Assembly: GCA_029204225.1 (NCBI GenBank)
Contig: CM055111.1
Coordinates: 43,464,815-43,528,814, forward strand
DNA length: 64,000 nucleotides
DNA from: Diphasiastrum complanatum
Lineage: Eukaryota > Streptophyta > Lycopodiopsida > Lycopodiales > Lycopodiaceae
Direction: 5' to 3'
Shown here piece after piece: positions 30,835-41,005 of the stretch; the first letter of the stretch is position 1, and each line of letters starts with the position of its first letter. Below the pieces are notes generated by a model that saw only the letters and a list, made by a program, of their open reading frames with translations, made no database searches and was not told the DNA's origin. A program made the translations under genes and the position numbers.

Positions 30835-32751
30835 ATGCTTTGGCAGTCGTGGCACTCTGTGAGTGTTTTAGATTAGATGTGGGTTTATCTCAGTTGGTGA
30901 GGAGCACTATGATGGGGTGAAGCAAGTTTCAACTTGCTCCCTCTTCCTCACACTCTGTGGACCATATATTGATGAGCTTGAGTGTGTTATTGATCAGGAG
31001 GGTGGTATCGGTGACTTGGCGATGTTCTTATTTCTACCTTACTATATGCGGATGATGTGGCACTACTTTCATCTACAACGGAGGGCAGAGATATTTGGAT
31101 AGACTACACTCATTTGGCGACAGATGGGGCCTGATTGTACATACCAGGAAAACTTAGATCGTGATCTTCGACACTTCTAGGGCCTATATGCAACGACAAC
31201 ATTTGGATGGCCAGCCTTTGGAGATTGTATCTTCTTACACATACTTGGGCACACTTTTCACAGGTCCTATATTTAGTATGAGACAGGCTATGGTAGCTAG
31301 GGTGAGGATGGGTCATGCATCCTTGGTTAGTCTTGAGCATATACGTTTCCGAAAGTATATTCTGGATGCCCCGAGTAAGAGCAAGTTTTTTGACATTATG
31401 GTCTTGCCTACCGTTATGTATGCTATAGAGGTTTTGCCATGTACTTATATTTCTGCTTTAGTATGAACACGCTAGACTTGTAAATTGTAAATATTGAAAT
31501 GGCTCACACCGGCCTGTGGTGTTTTGTAAGAAAATGTAAATAGTAAGTTTTTGTTAACTTGTTGACCTGCTTATATTTGGTATTGGGTATTGGGTCTTGA
31601 TTTAGAGGCTGCTGGACTGACATCTTGGCTGGGAGGAGACTTGGCAGCAGTGCTCTTATGTGTTTATGCTTGTAACTTGATATGTACATTGAGGAGAAAT
31701 CAATAAAGTGGATGTGCCTACTTTGGTGTGCTTTGTGAGAGGTTTGGTGTACATGGATTTCTGAATTAGGTGGGGCAAGTATTTCTTGTTTCCAGACTAC
31801 TATGCGTTTATGCATGATCCGGGCTAAGCTTTTAATTCCACGTTAGATTATCTAAGCCGAGTTTGCAATTATACCTCTCCAAGTTAAGGCTATTTTCAGG
31901 ATGATTGTAATTATTTAGAGATTATTGAGTCTTCCTCGGTCATGCTATTCTCAGTTAGCTTTCCTATCATCTTAGATGTTACATGACTAGGGCCACCAGT
32001 ATTCATGATACCTGCAGGCAGGCTTCTTGTTTAAGACACACATATGGCATGATTATCTCAGAGTTACCCGAGGGATCTCATCAGTACATTCGAGGCTTTA
32101 TTTATTGCACCTATCTACAGCGGACATGGCAGGGTTCTCTTGGGACTAAGCTAGATTTCTATTATTTCCATTTCCTCGAGTTGGACATTATTGGTGTACT
32201 AGTATTACCCCGGTATTTGGATAGTGGTCTCTCACATTTTTTATGGTTCACACTGGGACAGTTACGGATTTCCTCAGACCAGTTTTATGTGGAGACAGGA
32301 CGATTTGTCAGTTATGCACATTAGATGAGGTGGAGTTTGAGAGGCATCTTATTTTCAGGTGTCCTCTATATTACGAGATCAGAGGGTGTTGTCATTGCCT
32401 TTTCCGTCATACCCCAGTCACACTACTCTTTTCCTATGTGGACATGCTATGTTGCTTTGATGATATGTGAGATGTGTCTTCTACGCTGACATACATGCTA
32501 GCAGGACCAATTGGGAGACATAGGCTCCCAGCCCCAGATTACCTCTTTTTCTTGGGGAGACGTTCGAGAGCATATATTGAGAGTGAGACACTATCTGAGG
32601 ATGAGTCTGATATACCATCCCATGATCGACATCGTGATCAGAGGCAGCGTTTACCACTACGCACGAGAGTTGTTCAAAGACCTCAGAGACGACGACCCCC
32701 TCCATCTTTAATCTACAATATCAAGCTCACACGACCTCTGTATAAGTAGGT
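30835..32751 (+). mobile_element. LINE-E: L1-like LINE fragment (RT to C-terminus)
   Basis: Plus-strand relic beginning inside the RT (DELECVIDQEGG; the YADD site is eroded to YMRMM at about 31.04 kb), then SYTYLGTLFTGPIFSMRQAM (31.23 kb), the knuckle CQLCTLDEVEFERHLIFRC (about 32.3 kb) and a basic tail to a stop at 32747-32749. A 325-bp insertion sits at 31455-31779. The 3' UTR, hairpin and (CT)n tail are missing: the copy ends against LINE-F in opposite orientation. Confidence 0.83.
31455..31779. mobile_element. 325-bp insertion in LINE-E with a 7-bp duplication
   Basis: TATTTCT occurs at 31448-31454 and 31780-31786. Deleting the 325 bp plus one copy restores the LINE frame (AIEVLPCTYIS joined to CFQTTMR). 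No coding sequence; an AATAAA lies at about 31701. Class unknown: a short nonautonomous element or SINE-like insert. Confidence 0.65.
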
Positions 32752-33354
32752 GTCTCGGGACAGAATCAAATGCTCCATAAATCAACAAAGTAGCAATACA
32801 TCATCTCATGCCTGGACTTAGCCTCCTCAATAATAGCCCTCAATGTAAAAACATGGTCATTAGTATAATGCTGAGCTCTAAAGCCTGCCTGACCCAGTGC
32901 ATGTAGTAAAAAATTATCTGCCTCACCACTCGTTGCTGTCTAGAGGATAGTGCCATAAAGTTTTGCCACAATATGGCCTACCATAATGGTGCAGCAGTTT
33001 CCAGGGTTCATAGGATCACCACTCTTGTAAATAGGATGGAGGGTATTAGTGCACAAAGTTAGAGGGAAACTGGATATAACCGTTTGGTTAAGCAAACTGG
33101 CTAAAATGGGTGCAAGAAAATCAGAGGAGTGAATCAGAAGTTCAGCCTCTACGTCATCAATATCCCGTGCAGGTGCGCAGTTTCTCAATGGCCACGTAAC
33201 CATATCAGTAGTGAAGAAAGAGAAGGCGGAGGAGCGAGGGGAGATGACGATAGGACTATCAGTAGTGATAGTGTAGAGACTAGTGGCATACTCAGTCCAA
33301 CAACATGAATCAGTCAATGGAGGAGGTGAGGTGCGAGAGAGGAATTATCTCCAC
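32752..33354 (-). mobile_element. LINE-F: L1-like LINE fragment, EN-RT linker and RT start
   Basis: Minus-strand frame 33317-32940 reads WTEYATSLYTITTDSPIVIS, DIDDVEAELLIHSSDFLAP, LHPIYKSGDPMNPGN and MVGHIVAKLYGTIL, the segment upstream of the RT core, as in LINE-K at 57.6-58.0 kb. Its 5' end abuts the tract at 33355-33375, which is (CT)n on its own strand. Its 3' side is cut at the junction with LINE-E. Confidence 0.83.
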
Positions 33355-33375
33355 GAGAGAGAGAGAGAGAGAGAG
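33355..33375. repeat. (GA)n between LINE-F and LINE-G
   Basis: Perfect GA run: the (CT)n tail of LINE-G and the 5' flank of LINE-F. Confidence 0.93.
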
Positions 33376-33548
33376 ATTATACTTATGTCTTTTGGATACC
33401 AAGAGGGTACATAAGACTAAAAATAGTACATGTCAAGTGCGTGTATGCACAATATGGGATATTCAACATTAGACAAGTGAAATTGAGCTAAAAGCTAAAG
33501 TCCAGCACGAGGCTGGTAGTACAACAGTATGATAAACACAAAGAGAAT
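33376..33548 (-). mobile_element. LINE-G: very short LINE copy (3' UTR only)
   Basis: About 170 bp of LINE 3' UTR on the minus strand, with the conserved hairpin at 33387-33417 (outer GTCTT/AAGAC, inner GTACC/GGTAT). It is bounded at its 3' end by the tract 33355-33375 and at its 5' end by the tract 33549-33571, (CT)n on its strand in both cases. An extreme 5' truncation. Confidence 0.78.
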
Positions 33549-33571
33549 GAGAGAGAGAGAGAGAGAGAGAA
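33549..33571. repeat. (GA)n between LINE-G and LINE-H
   Basis: Perfect GA run serving as the (CT)n tail of LINE-H and the 5' flank of LINE-G. Confidence 0.93.
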
Positions 33572-35045
33572 AGCTTTATCAATGTTTGTGGATTATCAAA
33601 AGGTACACAAGACTAATGAGTACACCTAAAGTGTGCTACTCAAAAACATCTCAAAGAGAAAACTGTAGAGAAATTTATCCATACACTAAATCCAACTAGA
33701 AAAAGCAATTCTACATGGTTTAAAACTAAGAGGAGAGCTTACAAAAGGACACCCGTGAATCAACTACCAAGATATATATCAAAATTGCCCAGAACGATAA
33801 CATTGGGTAAACTCCTGAGATAATCTTTTGAAAAACGTCGTCATGGTGGATAACGATGTCATAGGATGTGCTAGACACACGTGTCCGTAGAGTATGAAAT
33901 CCGACTCTCAAGGTTGATGATATTGTCTTTGGTCTTTATGTCTGAAGGGGATAATTACCCCATCCTCTAACTTGGACCCCTATTTGTACGATGACAAGAC
34001 CTGGAGAAAAAAGTGGCGATACGAGGTATTGTGGCTCTCAAGTTGGAATAGGTGTTGCAACCTCTTGTGTTGAAACATCTATGTGTCATCAAGGCTACAC
34101 ATCTCTAATTGTCATATGATATTAATGAGCAGAGCATGACTAGCAAATCACAAAAAGGATAATTATACCTTGCTTTGATCTCATAATAAAAAGGGCAATA
34201 GGGCACTGAAGATATTGTGGTCGGATCAAGTCATCAACTACATCAACCTCCAAAAAGTGGGTTCGATAGAAGTCTAGCTTGACCTGCAAATTACTCGACC
34301 CATTACTAAGTGCATGCTTGATATATGAACAATGTGTCCCCAATGAAAGATGTGAAATAGATATGCTAAATGAGTCTAATAGACATGAGGTTTGGTAGTA
34401 CCAGGATGAGCGACGCCCCTAGTCATATATCACACAAGATTATGTGAATTATGAATCTCTCTCCCCCCATATCAACAACAACACACTCCAAAATCTTCAT
34501 AAATTAGAATGCAGGTAATTAATCTGAAGACAGCCTCCATCTAAATAGGAAACATAGCAAACTCAACCAGGACAATCTTAATGTGCAAAAACGACTTGGC
34601 CCGTATCTTACACAAAAGCATAGTGAGCTGGAGTCATGTGAGCCCAATCTAAGAAATTAAGTCCAATGCACCAAATCTCTTTGCATACATAATTCTACGG
34701 GTGACCAACATGTCAAATAACAACACTTACTTGAATGAAGCATCATGTATATGTCTCCTCAAACAAAATTGCTTCAAATTGACTGAAGGTTCCCCTTTCC
34801 CAAGTTGACTAGTGGCAGCTTGTCTCATACCAAAGATGAGGCCCATGAAGCATACAACCAAGTACGAAACTATCTCCAATGGTACACCACTCTTATAGTA
34901 TTGTCAATTTGAGATAAGCTCTCATCTAACTTGAAGCGTCCCATGACTAGCACCTTGTCAAAAGAGAAACTGAGATCGCTCAACCTCTGAATGAGCATAT
35001 GACCATTTACGAAAAATTTGCCCATATAGTCACATAAGATAGGAC
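33572..35045 (-). mobile_element. LINE-H: degenerate L1-like LINE 3' half
   Basis: On the minus strand: RT/thumb remnants (34.5-35.04 kb, including DKVLVMGRFKLD), KLDFYRTHFLEVDVVDDLIR (34.3 kb; compare YYRTHFLEQDATGPPILPRY in LINE-K), then a 3' UTR ending GATAAAGCTTT and (CT)n at 33571. Many stops. The 5' end joins Gypsy-2 pol sequence at about 35045. Confidence 0.75.
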
Positions 35046-35082
35046 GGACCTATCTTAGCTTGAGATACTCCTCCAAGATCCT

Positions 35083-36741
35083 TTAAACTTCCTCCTCATT
35101 CAAGCTCATCCTATAAGGAGGCCTACATGTCGGACTTGCCCTTGGAATGATCTTGATACGATGCTCTACATTCCTCCTAGGCAGCAATCCCTCTGGCATG
35201 TCACTAATTAACATATGTATTAAGTTTGTGCGGATGGACTTCTCTAGCTCACTTGTTGGGTCACATCTTTGTTGTAATGCAGATTGATGTGCTATAGAAG
35301 ATGCAAAAAAAGATGAAGTTTCTTGTGGGATCATTAGTGAGTGTGCTTATTTGATTACTATCAAAACTAGAATCAACATTCACGCAACACAACCACAAAT
35401 ACTGCTAGTCCATTCTCTTTATTTGCATACAGTTAGTAAGAGGACCCTCAACAGATGGTCTCTCCCCCTTTAAGACATGAGACATAACCTCATGTCTAAA
35501 CTTATACACATGCGAATAGCAGGCTGCTTACTTGCATGCCACCACTTGCTCAAAATAATATCAAACTTAGCTAATTTTATAATTTCAAAGTTTAACTTAC
35601 TTGTGAATAGACAAAGATGCCCGAGAGACTCTCATCCCAAACTTTTGTTCCCTCACCATCTGGCATCTCAACTGTATACTAGTAATCAGAAGGAACAATA
35701 GCTAAGTGTAGCTTCTTTACCAAACATGAATTAATGATACTATGCGAGGAACCAATGTCAAATAAGATGAGCACGTCATGACCTTCTAGCTTCCTCATGA
35801 GCATCAAATCACCATCTGGAAACTAATAAGCTTCACGCGCCTTATTGGATAAAAAGCAAATTGGTGCCTCTGGAACAAACTTCCGCTCCAAGACTGTCAT
35901 GAAATGTCTAGTGTCCTCATTGTCATTTACCAACAGGTCAACCAAAATTTCCTCATCCTTACCCTCATCTTGACACTATTGTAAAACATGGAGTTTCTTG
36001 CTCATGCGTTGAGGACAATCCTTGAAAAGGTGCTTGCTAAGACAAAAAAAGCATTATCCGCCTTTCTTGGGCCTTTCCTTTTCCTCTGGAGTGAGGAGAG
36101 ACTTGTCGTAAGCACGAGCCATGAGAGACGCCGACTTGTGCTTCAAAGTCAAAGTTTGTTGCATCTGGATAGGATCCTTTTGTGAGAAGTCTTTCTAACT
36201 AGATTTGCCAGACTCCGCAAACCCATCTTCTAGGGACAACTTTTCATTCTAGATTTAGCCTTGTTGCGCACGTTGCCTTCAAAATTGAGTGTTGTTGCAA
36301 CCACCTCTTCCAAGGTTTTGCAACCTTCATCAAGCATTGAAGGCCTCAACTCCTCTCTAAGGCCAAAGATGAACTTGTGCACCACAAGCCATTCCGGAAT
36401 CTCCTCAGGTATCTTGATGAGCACTTATGTGTACTTGTTAGCATATTATTGCACCATCTACTGCCTCTAACGATGCAAAGAACAAGCATCCATTGCACGT
36501 ACATGCTCATGTATACTGAGAAGATTACACATAAGTCCCAACCACAATCAAAATCATTGTTCGCATCTCTGCCATGGTCCTCCGTTTTGTCCATGCAAGC
36601 TTGCACAGACGGAGAAACACCTGGAGGGGAACTCACAATCACAGTGTTTAGATTATGGTCAGGACTAGAATAAGAACTTCCAGACAAAGAATGGAGAGCA
36701 ACTGGAGGGCTAAGAGGGATATCAACATGGTTGTCTGCCAT
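35083..36741 (-). pseudogene. Gypsy-2 Gag-protease-RT start, broken
   Basis: Gag contains IPEEIPEWLVVHKFIFGLRE and ELRPSMLDEGCKTLEEVVAT (ORF 36424-36230), typical of plant gypsy capsid sequences. The knuckle has CxxC and H/C spaced one residue short (CX2CX3HX4C), so it may not fold. The protease DxGS triad region is DIGSSHS. Several stops lie between the blocks and the copy cannot be functional. Confidence 0.83.
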
Positions 36742-37656
36742 AATGGATACAATATGGGATAAAGAAATACGAAAAGAAACTCTCTTTTTCTCTCAATCAG
36801 AAATGAAACAGCAAAGAACTATTTCTCGTAAAGAGGGAAAACGGAAAAAAAAAAAAAAAAAGGATTCAAAAATGGTTGATCACTTTCTGAAATCTGAATT
36901 TCTGGTGATTGATAACTATAGGCCAGCTTCAAATAGTGAGACAGTCATGTGGTTCTGCTGTCAGGTCTAGATTTCAGAAGTGTGATGCCAGTCTGGCTCT
37001 TTGATATTGTGCGATTCAGCTGCTGGAAAATGCCAGGAAAAACACTTCACCAGGCCTTTCAAAGAACAGGGTTGCTCGATAAGAAGTCACACCCTTGCGC
37101 TTCTTGAAAAACTGAGAGATTTGAGCCAAAAAAAACTGTGCTACAGAGCTGCTGGAAATCGCGACCCAACAGCCTGCAATTTTGTAGAGCTTCAGCTTCC
37201 TTAAGCTGCCTACACCCAAAAGTTTTTTTTTTTTGCGCAACTGCTCAGCGATTCTCCTGCCCAAGTGCGATGGATCTGGCTGCAGGTTTTTGCACTCAAA
37301 AAACTGCCAAGAAGTGATTTTCAAAGCCTAAGAAAATGATAGAAATCCTGCCCACAGATGGTCCAAAAATCTTGCCCACAGGGGCACTGGAATCATGCCC
37401 AAAGGTGCACTGAAAATTCCATGGAGGTGCACTGGAAATTCCAGCCTTCAGAAAGTGCAATTTCCTGCTTGTTGAGGTGAGATGGAGAGAAAAAAAAAAG
37501 CACTTGTTTCATCGATTTGTAGAGCTGGGACAGCAGCGATGGAGGCTAGACAGCATCCATCTATCCTGATTTCCTTCCTCTCACCCAAATCCCTAAAGAA
37601 AATGAGAAAATTTAGTTTTCCCACACTCTCTCTCTCTAGAACGAGCCTAGAATGAG

Positions 37657-37668
37657 GCTCTGATACCA
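37657..37668 (-). promoter_or_regulatory. Gypsy-2 primer-binding site
   Basis: TGGTATCAGAGC on the minus strand, two bases (AT) inside the LTR end TGACA, a spacing common in gypsy elements. Confidence 0.9.
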
Positions 37669-37670
37669 AT

Positions 37671-38098
37671 TGTCACAAAACTCTCTCTCCAAGCTCGTGA
37701 AAACCAAAAGGCCGGTGTGTCAAATGAACCTCCCAACCGTAGGCACCCCCCTCTATGAGTCCTACCTGCTATTCTTGTCACTTGGCACATGGCATCCAGC
37801 CGTGGGTGATCGGTCCACCTAGCATGCATGTCACCTGTGACTTGCGAATATTGAGTGACTCATAAAGTACCACCCTTATGCCCACCATGGACCTGTGACC
37901 TACTTGGTCACCACGATGGCTTGCCGGCTAACATCTTGTCACTGACAGCTAGGATCCCGACGGTCACAAATCACCGCTAGCAGTCACACTAACTGGGTCA
38001 CTACTTGTGACGCACCAGCCTTCACCCATACTTGGCCTCAAGCCCTCTGGGAACCTACCGCGCCAAGGTCATAATCGAGCCGAGACTAGGCTCTAACA
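37671..38098 (-). repeat. Gypsy-2 5' LTR, rich in GTCAC/GTGAC
   Basis: 428 bp, TGTTAGAGCC... to ...TTTTGTGACA on the minus strand. It carries at least eleven GTCAC or GTGAC pentamers, most between 37830 and 38010. No second LTR seen in the window. Confidence 0.83.
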
Positions 38099-38129
38099 CA
38101 TGCACTACTTGATGCAACTACCAAAGTCT

Positions 38130-39170
38130 TCTCAGGTCTATTAAGATTATCACATTGCAGGTCCGAAGCTATGAAGTGCCTCTTTCAACTGTTGAAGAGA
38201 TTCTTCCAAGGGAGCCCGAATAATGGCATGCACTTGCTATCACTTGAAAGCAACTGGATTTGGTGCAAAAGAAATTTGTGCATACTCTTCAATGAATTGC
38301 ACTAGAACTCACTAAGTCCAAAAAGACTTTCGACTCTTGTTAGAATGGTAGGTATGTTCCATCCTTGAATGGTCTTTATTTCATCTTCCATCACCTAAAT
38401 GCCTTGAGCACTAAAGCTTTTATCTTCCACCTCCACCTTTGCAAGTTTGCACACATAAAGGTTAGTATGCCATTCATGATCATGAATAAGTTTTCAAGGC
38501 CAAACGCAAGTGCTTCTTATGTTCCACTATGCTGCAATTGTATACCCAAATCTCATCAAGGAAAACTATCATGAAGGATCCAAATATGGTCAAAAATGTC
38601 ATTCATAAGTGCCATAAAAATAGCAAAAGCATTTGTTAATGCAAGTGGTGATATGAGAAATTCAAACTGGTTATCTTGAGTGAAAATACCATCTTTGAAA
38701 CAACTTCATCAGCTATACAAAATTTGATCTAACTATAATGGACTTTGTTATCAAGAAATACTTACCAGCTTTTAATTGATCAACCAAGTATTCAATTCGA
38801 GCTACAAGTTATATGTTATATTGTCCATTGGTTGAATTCCCTATAATCAAGCAGCATTCATTTTCATTTTGATGAAAAGGTATACACCATATATAAGGAA
38901 GCATTGGTTCAAACTTTATCTAAGTTTCTAAGTTTGCTTCTTGCATTCTTGTAGTTCATTGAGCACTAAACAATCCAATGCCTTGCATGGTGGTGACGAC
39001 CCTTGCAAGGCTTCAATATTATAATCAAAATGATGACAAAGAGATAGTCCTACTGGTACGTCGATGTCAATTGATTCAAGGGTTACCTCCTTCCATCCAC
39101 TATCTTTCTCTCATAATTCATTAGCTTCAGATGTATTTTAGAATGGAACAATCATTTATTAGGTAAATTT
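38130..39170 (-). pseudogene. Gypsy-3: very old Ty3/gypsy RT relic
   Basis: Despite many stops, minus-strand frames recall gypsy RT in the right order: CLDYREFNQWTI (about 38.85 kb), EYLVDQLKAGKYF (about 38.8 kb), NKCFCYFYGTYE where NAPATFMALMN is expected (about 38.62 kb), CEFAKVEVEDKS (about 38.43 kb) and SFFGLSEF (about 38.3 kb). It is much more decayed than the other retroelements. Sequence up to about 40 kb may be its upstream part, but I see no motif there. Confidence 0.6.
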
Positions 39171-40822
39171 CCCTACTAACAAAAATTCTTTGGAGAACAT
39201 CTTAAATCTCGAAAATTCACATAGTCGTACATCTTTGAATATATTTTTTTGATATCTTTCTTTCTCCTCCTAGGTCAATGCTAGAGTCCCATCCTTCCTC
39301 ACTTATCTTACTACAGAACGCATTTGATTATTTAAAAGTACTTCGGGTGAAATCATTGTTAATCAGCTTGATCCATTAGCAATAATTCTGGCCATCCCAA
39401 TACATCACTCTTTCATGTACTTGAACTTTGTATTGCAGCACTCTAAAGGTTTGTTACACTAGATTATTGTTACTAATTCGTTATCATTTATGTCACATTC
39501 GTTGAACCTTCAGTCTTTTGCTCTCTCAAATGCTCCACAAGAGACGATATTGATGACTTTTTGTTTCAATGTCTCCCCAACCTAGTGTTCTAATGTTTTA
39601 CAGCTGTCCATGATCCAAGTAAACTTGTTGATTCCATGTCTTGATCATCACTATTTTTTTAAGATCAAAACCATTACAAACTTATAATCTTTTTTCATGT
39701 TACATGGTTCATTCCAAATAGGTCTTAGAGCAATCTCTATAATCGATTTTCAATTATTGCCAATGTAACTGATTCTTTCTTGAAATTTCAACAAAAATTC
39801 CAAAGTCTTTGTAAAGAATCTACCAAACATCTTCACAATTCGATTCTTCACCAGTAAATTTAATCCACAATTTCTTAGCTTTGTTTTCCAAGGTAATTCC
39901 CACTCGCATTTGAAGCAAACCCTTTCTAGACTTTTGTTGCTATATAACCTTCTTAAACACCTCTACCCTAGTCAGTATTCTAACCAAATATCCAAGAAAA
40001 TATTTTCCAACAACTCACAAAGTGGGTTAGATTGATTGTTGCATAACTTGGTAACTTATTCACCCAGCTTTCTAGAGTTCAAAGAGATAAAATTACACAA
40101 AATTGTTGTGAAAATCGCTTCTTCAAAAAACTCGATTTTCTTCAAACAACTTGACTTTTCCTCTTCTAACTTTCACACCACTTGGCAATTGCTAACACCT
40201 ACAACCAAAACCATCTACAAAGTAAATCTAATTACGTACATGGCCATCTCGTCAAATTAAAGGATATGATTTGCATTCCAAATATTAATCTTCTTTCTCT
40301 GTCATAACAAAATAGGCTAATATCACACAAAGAAAAGACCAATCGACGGCTAAATTTTTCATCTTACAGTATGTCACTTTGAAAACATTATAAGCTCGGG
40401 TGTCGAATAGTAGAACCATCATGAGTCTTCCCTAGTCCTTGTTGTACGAATTTCCCTATGTTAAATATTGGTGTTTGTGTCCTAAAAACCTGAAGAATTT
40501 AATTTAATACGCTAAGCTTAATGCTCCGACGTCACTTTATGGCCAACTTATCAGTTTAAACAATTTCAAATCTTGCATTTTACACAAAAAAACCATAATG
40601 TAATGCAATTGGAATATATTCCCATATCAAGATGCTCATAACTGTTTGCTCATTCAACATATAAGGAACACAAAAAACAAAAAATAACACAAACACTTCC
40701 AAAAATTAGGAAGAGAAATACGCAATAAGAAACTTGGTGTCTAACTTGTACAATGTTCTCACTCTCAAAAAGCACTTCATCCTAAAACATAAATTACCCA
40801 CGTGCACCTTTACACATCATAC
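39171..40822. other. AT-rich S28 intron sequence, no gene seen
   Basis: No long frame or splice-supported exon found. It ends at the gtatga donor of exon A (40822-40821). Confidence 0.5.
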
Positions 40823-41005
40823 CTGCTCATCAAAAGCGGTGTACTTCAGAACAGCCTTGACTACACCAGAGCTTGCAACACTACCGCGTGTCAAGTGAGG
40901 GAACTTCAAACGAAACCAAGCGCTAAGTGCCCCAGGATAGGATATCCCAAAGACAAACCAAGGGTTCTCAAACTCTGACCGATTGTACTTATCATTAACT
41001 TCTCC
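40823..41005 (-). CDS. S28 serine carboxypeptidase, exon A with the nucleophile serine
   Basis: 183 bp, 61 codons, phase 0 on both sides (acceptor ttaatgtag, donor gtatga). Reads NPWFVFGISYPGALSAWFRL, then KFPHLTRGSVASSGVVKAVL and TAFDEQ. The GISYPG motif is the alpha/beta-hydrolase nucleophile elbow GxSYxG of S28 peptidases, with Ser at 40942-40940. Plant relatives usually have a small residue where this protein has Pro. S28 enzymes cleave prolyl bonds near protein C-termini in acidic compartments (vacuole/lysosome) or the apoplast. The signal peptide lies in exons not seen here. Confidence 0.94.

Larger units (their letters stand above)
35046..38098 (-). mobile_element. Gypsy-2: 5' half of a Ty3/gypsy element
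   Basis: LTR at 37671-38098, primer site at 37657-37668, a leader of about 0.9 kb, Gag from about 36741, a zinc knuckle (CFFCLSKHLFKDC, about 36.05 kb), protease with LFDIGSSHSIINSCLVKKL (about 35.75 kb) and the start of RT (EGLLPRRNVEHRI..PPYRMSLNEEE, 35.1-35.2 kb). There it stops, cut by the LINE-H boundary. Order Gag-PR-RT and the motifs indicate Ty3/gypsy. Numerous in-frame stops. Confidence 0.85.
8395..41005 (-). other. Span of a serine carboxypeptidase S28 gene (six visible exons)
   Basis: Six minus-strand exons encode about 211 consecutive residues of a plant S28 peptidase. Intron lengths from 5' to 3' are 10430, 247, 255, 406 and 20638 bp. All five introns begin GT and end AG on the minus strand, and the phases (0,0,0,0,1) match across every junction, including across the 20.6-kb intron. 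The two long introns contain the transposons listed here; the three short ones are transposon-free. The N-terminal part should lie above 41005 or beyond 64000. The exons with the catalytic Asp and His should lie below position 1. I found neither within the window. No exon visible here contains a stop or frameshift, so the gene may be functional. Confidence 0.9.

Noticed and set aside
38130..39170. Pararetrovirus-like RT insert
   Set aside because: Recognisable motifs follow the Ty3/gypsy order and no movement-protein or coat-protein motif was seen; it is simply an old gypsy relic.
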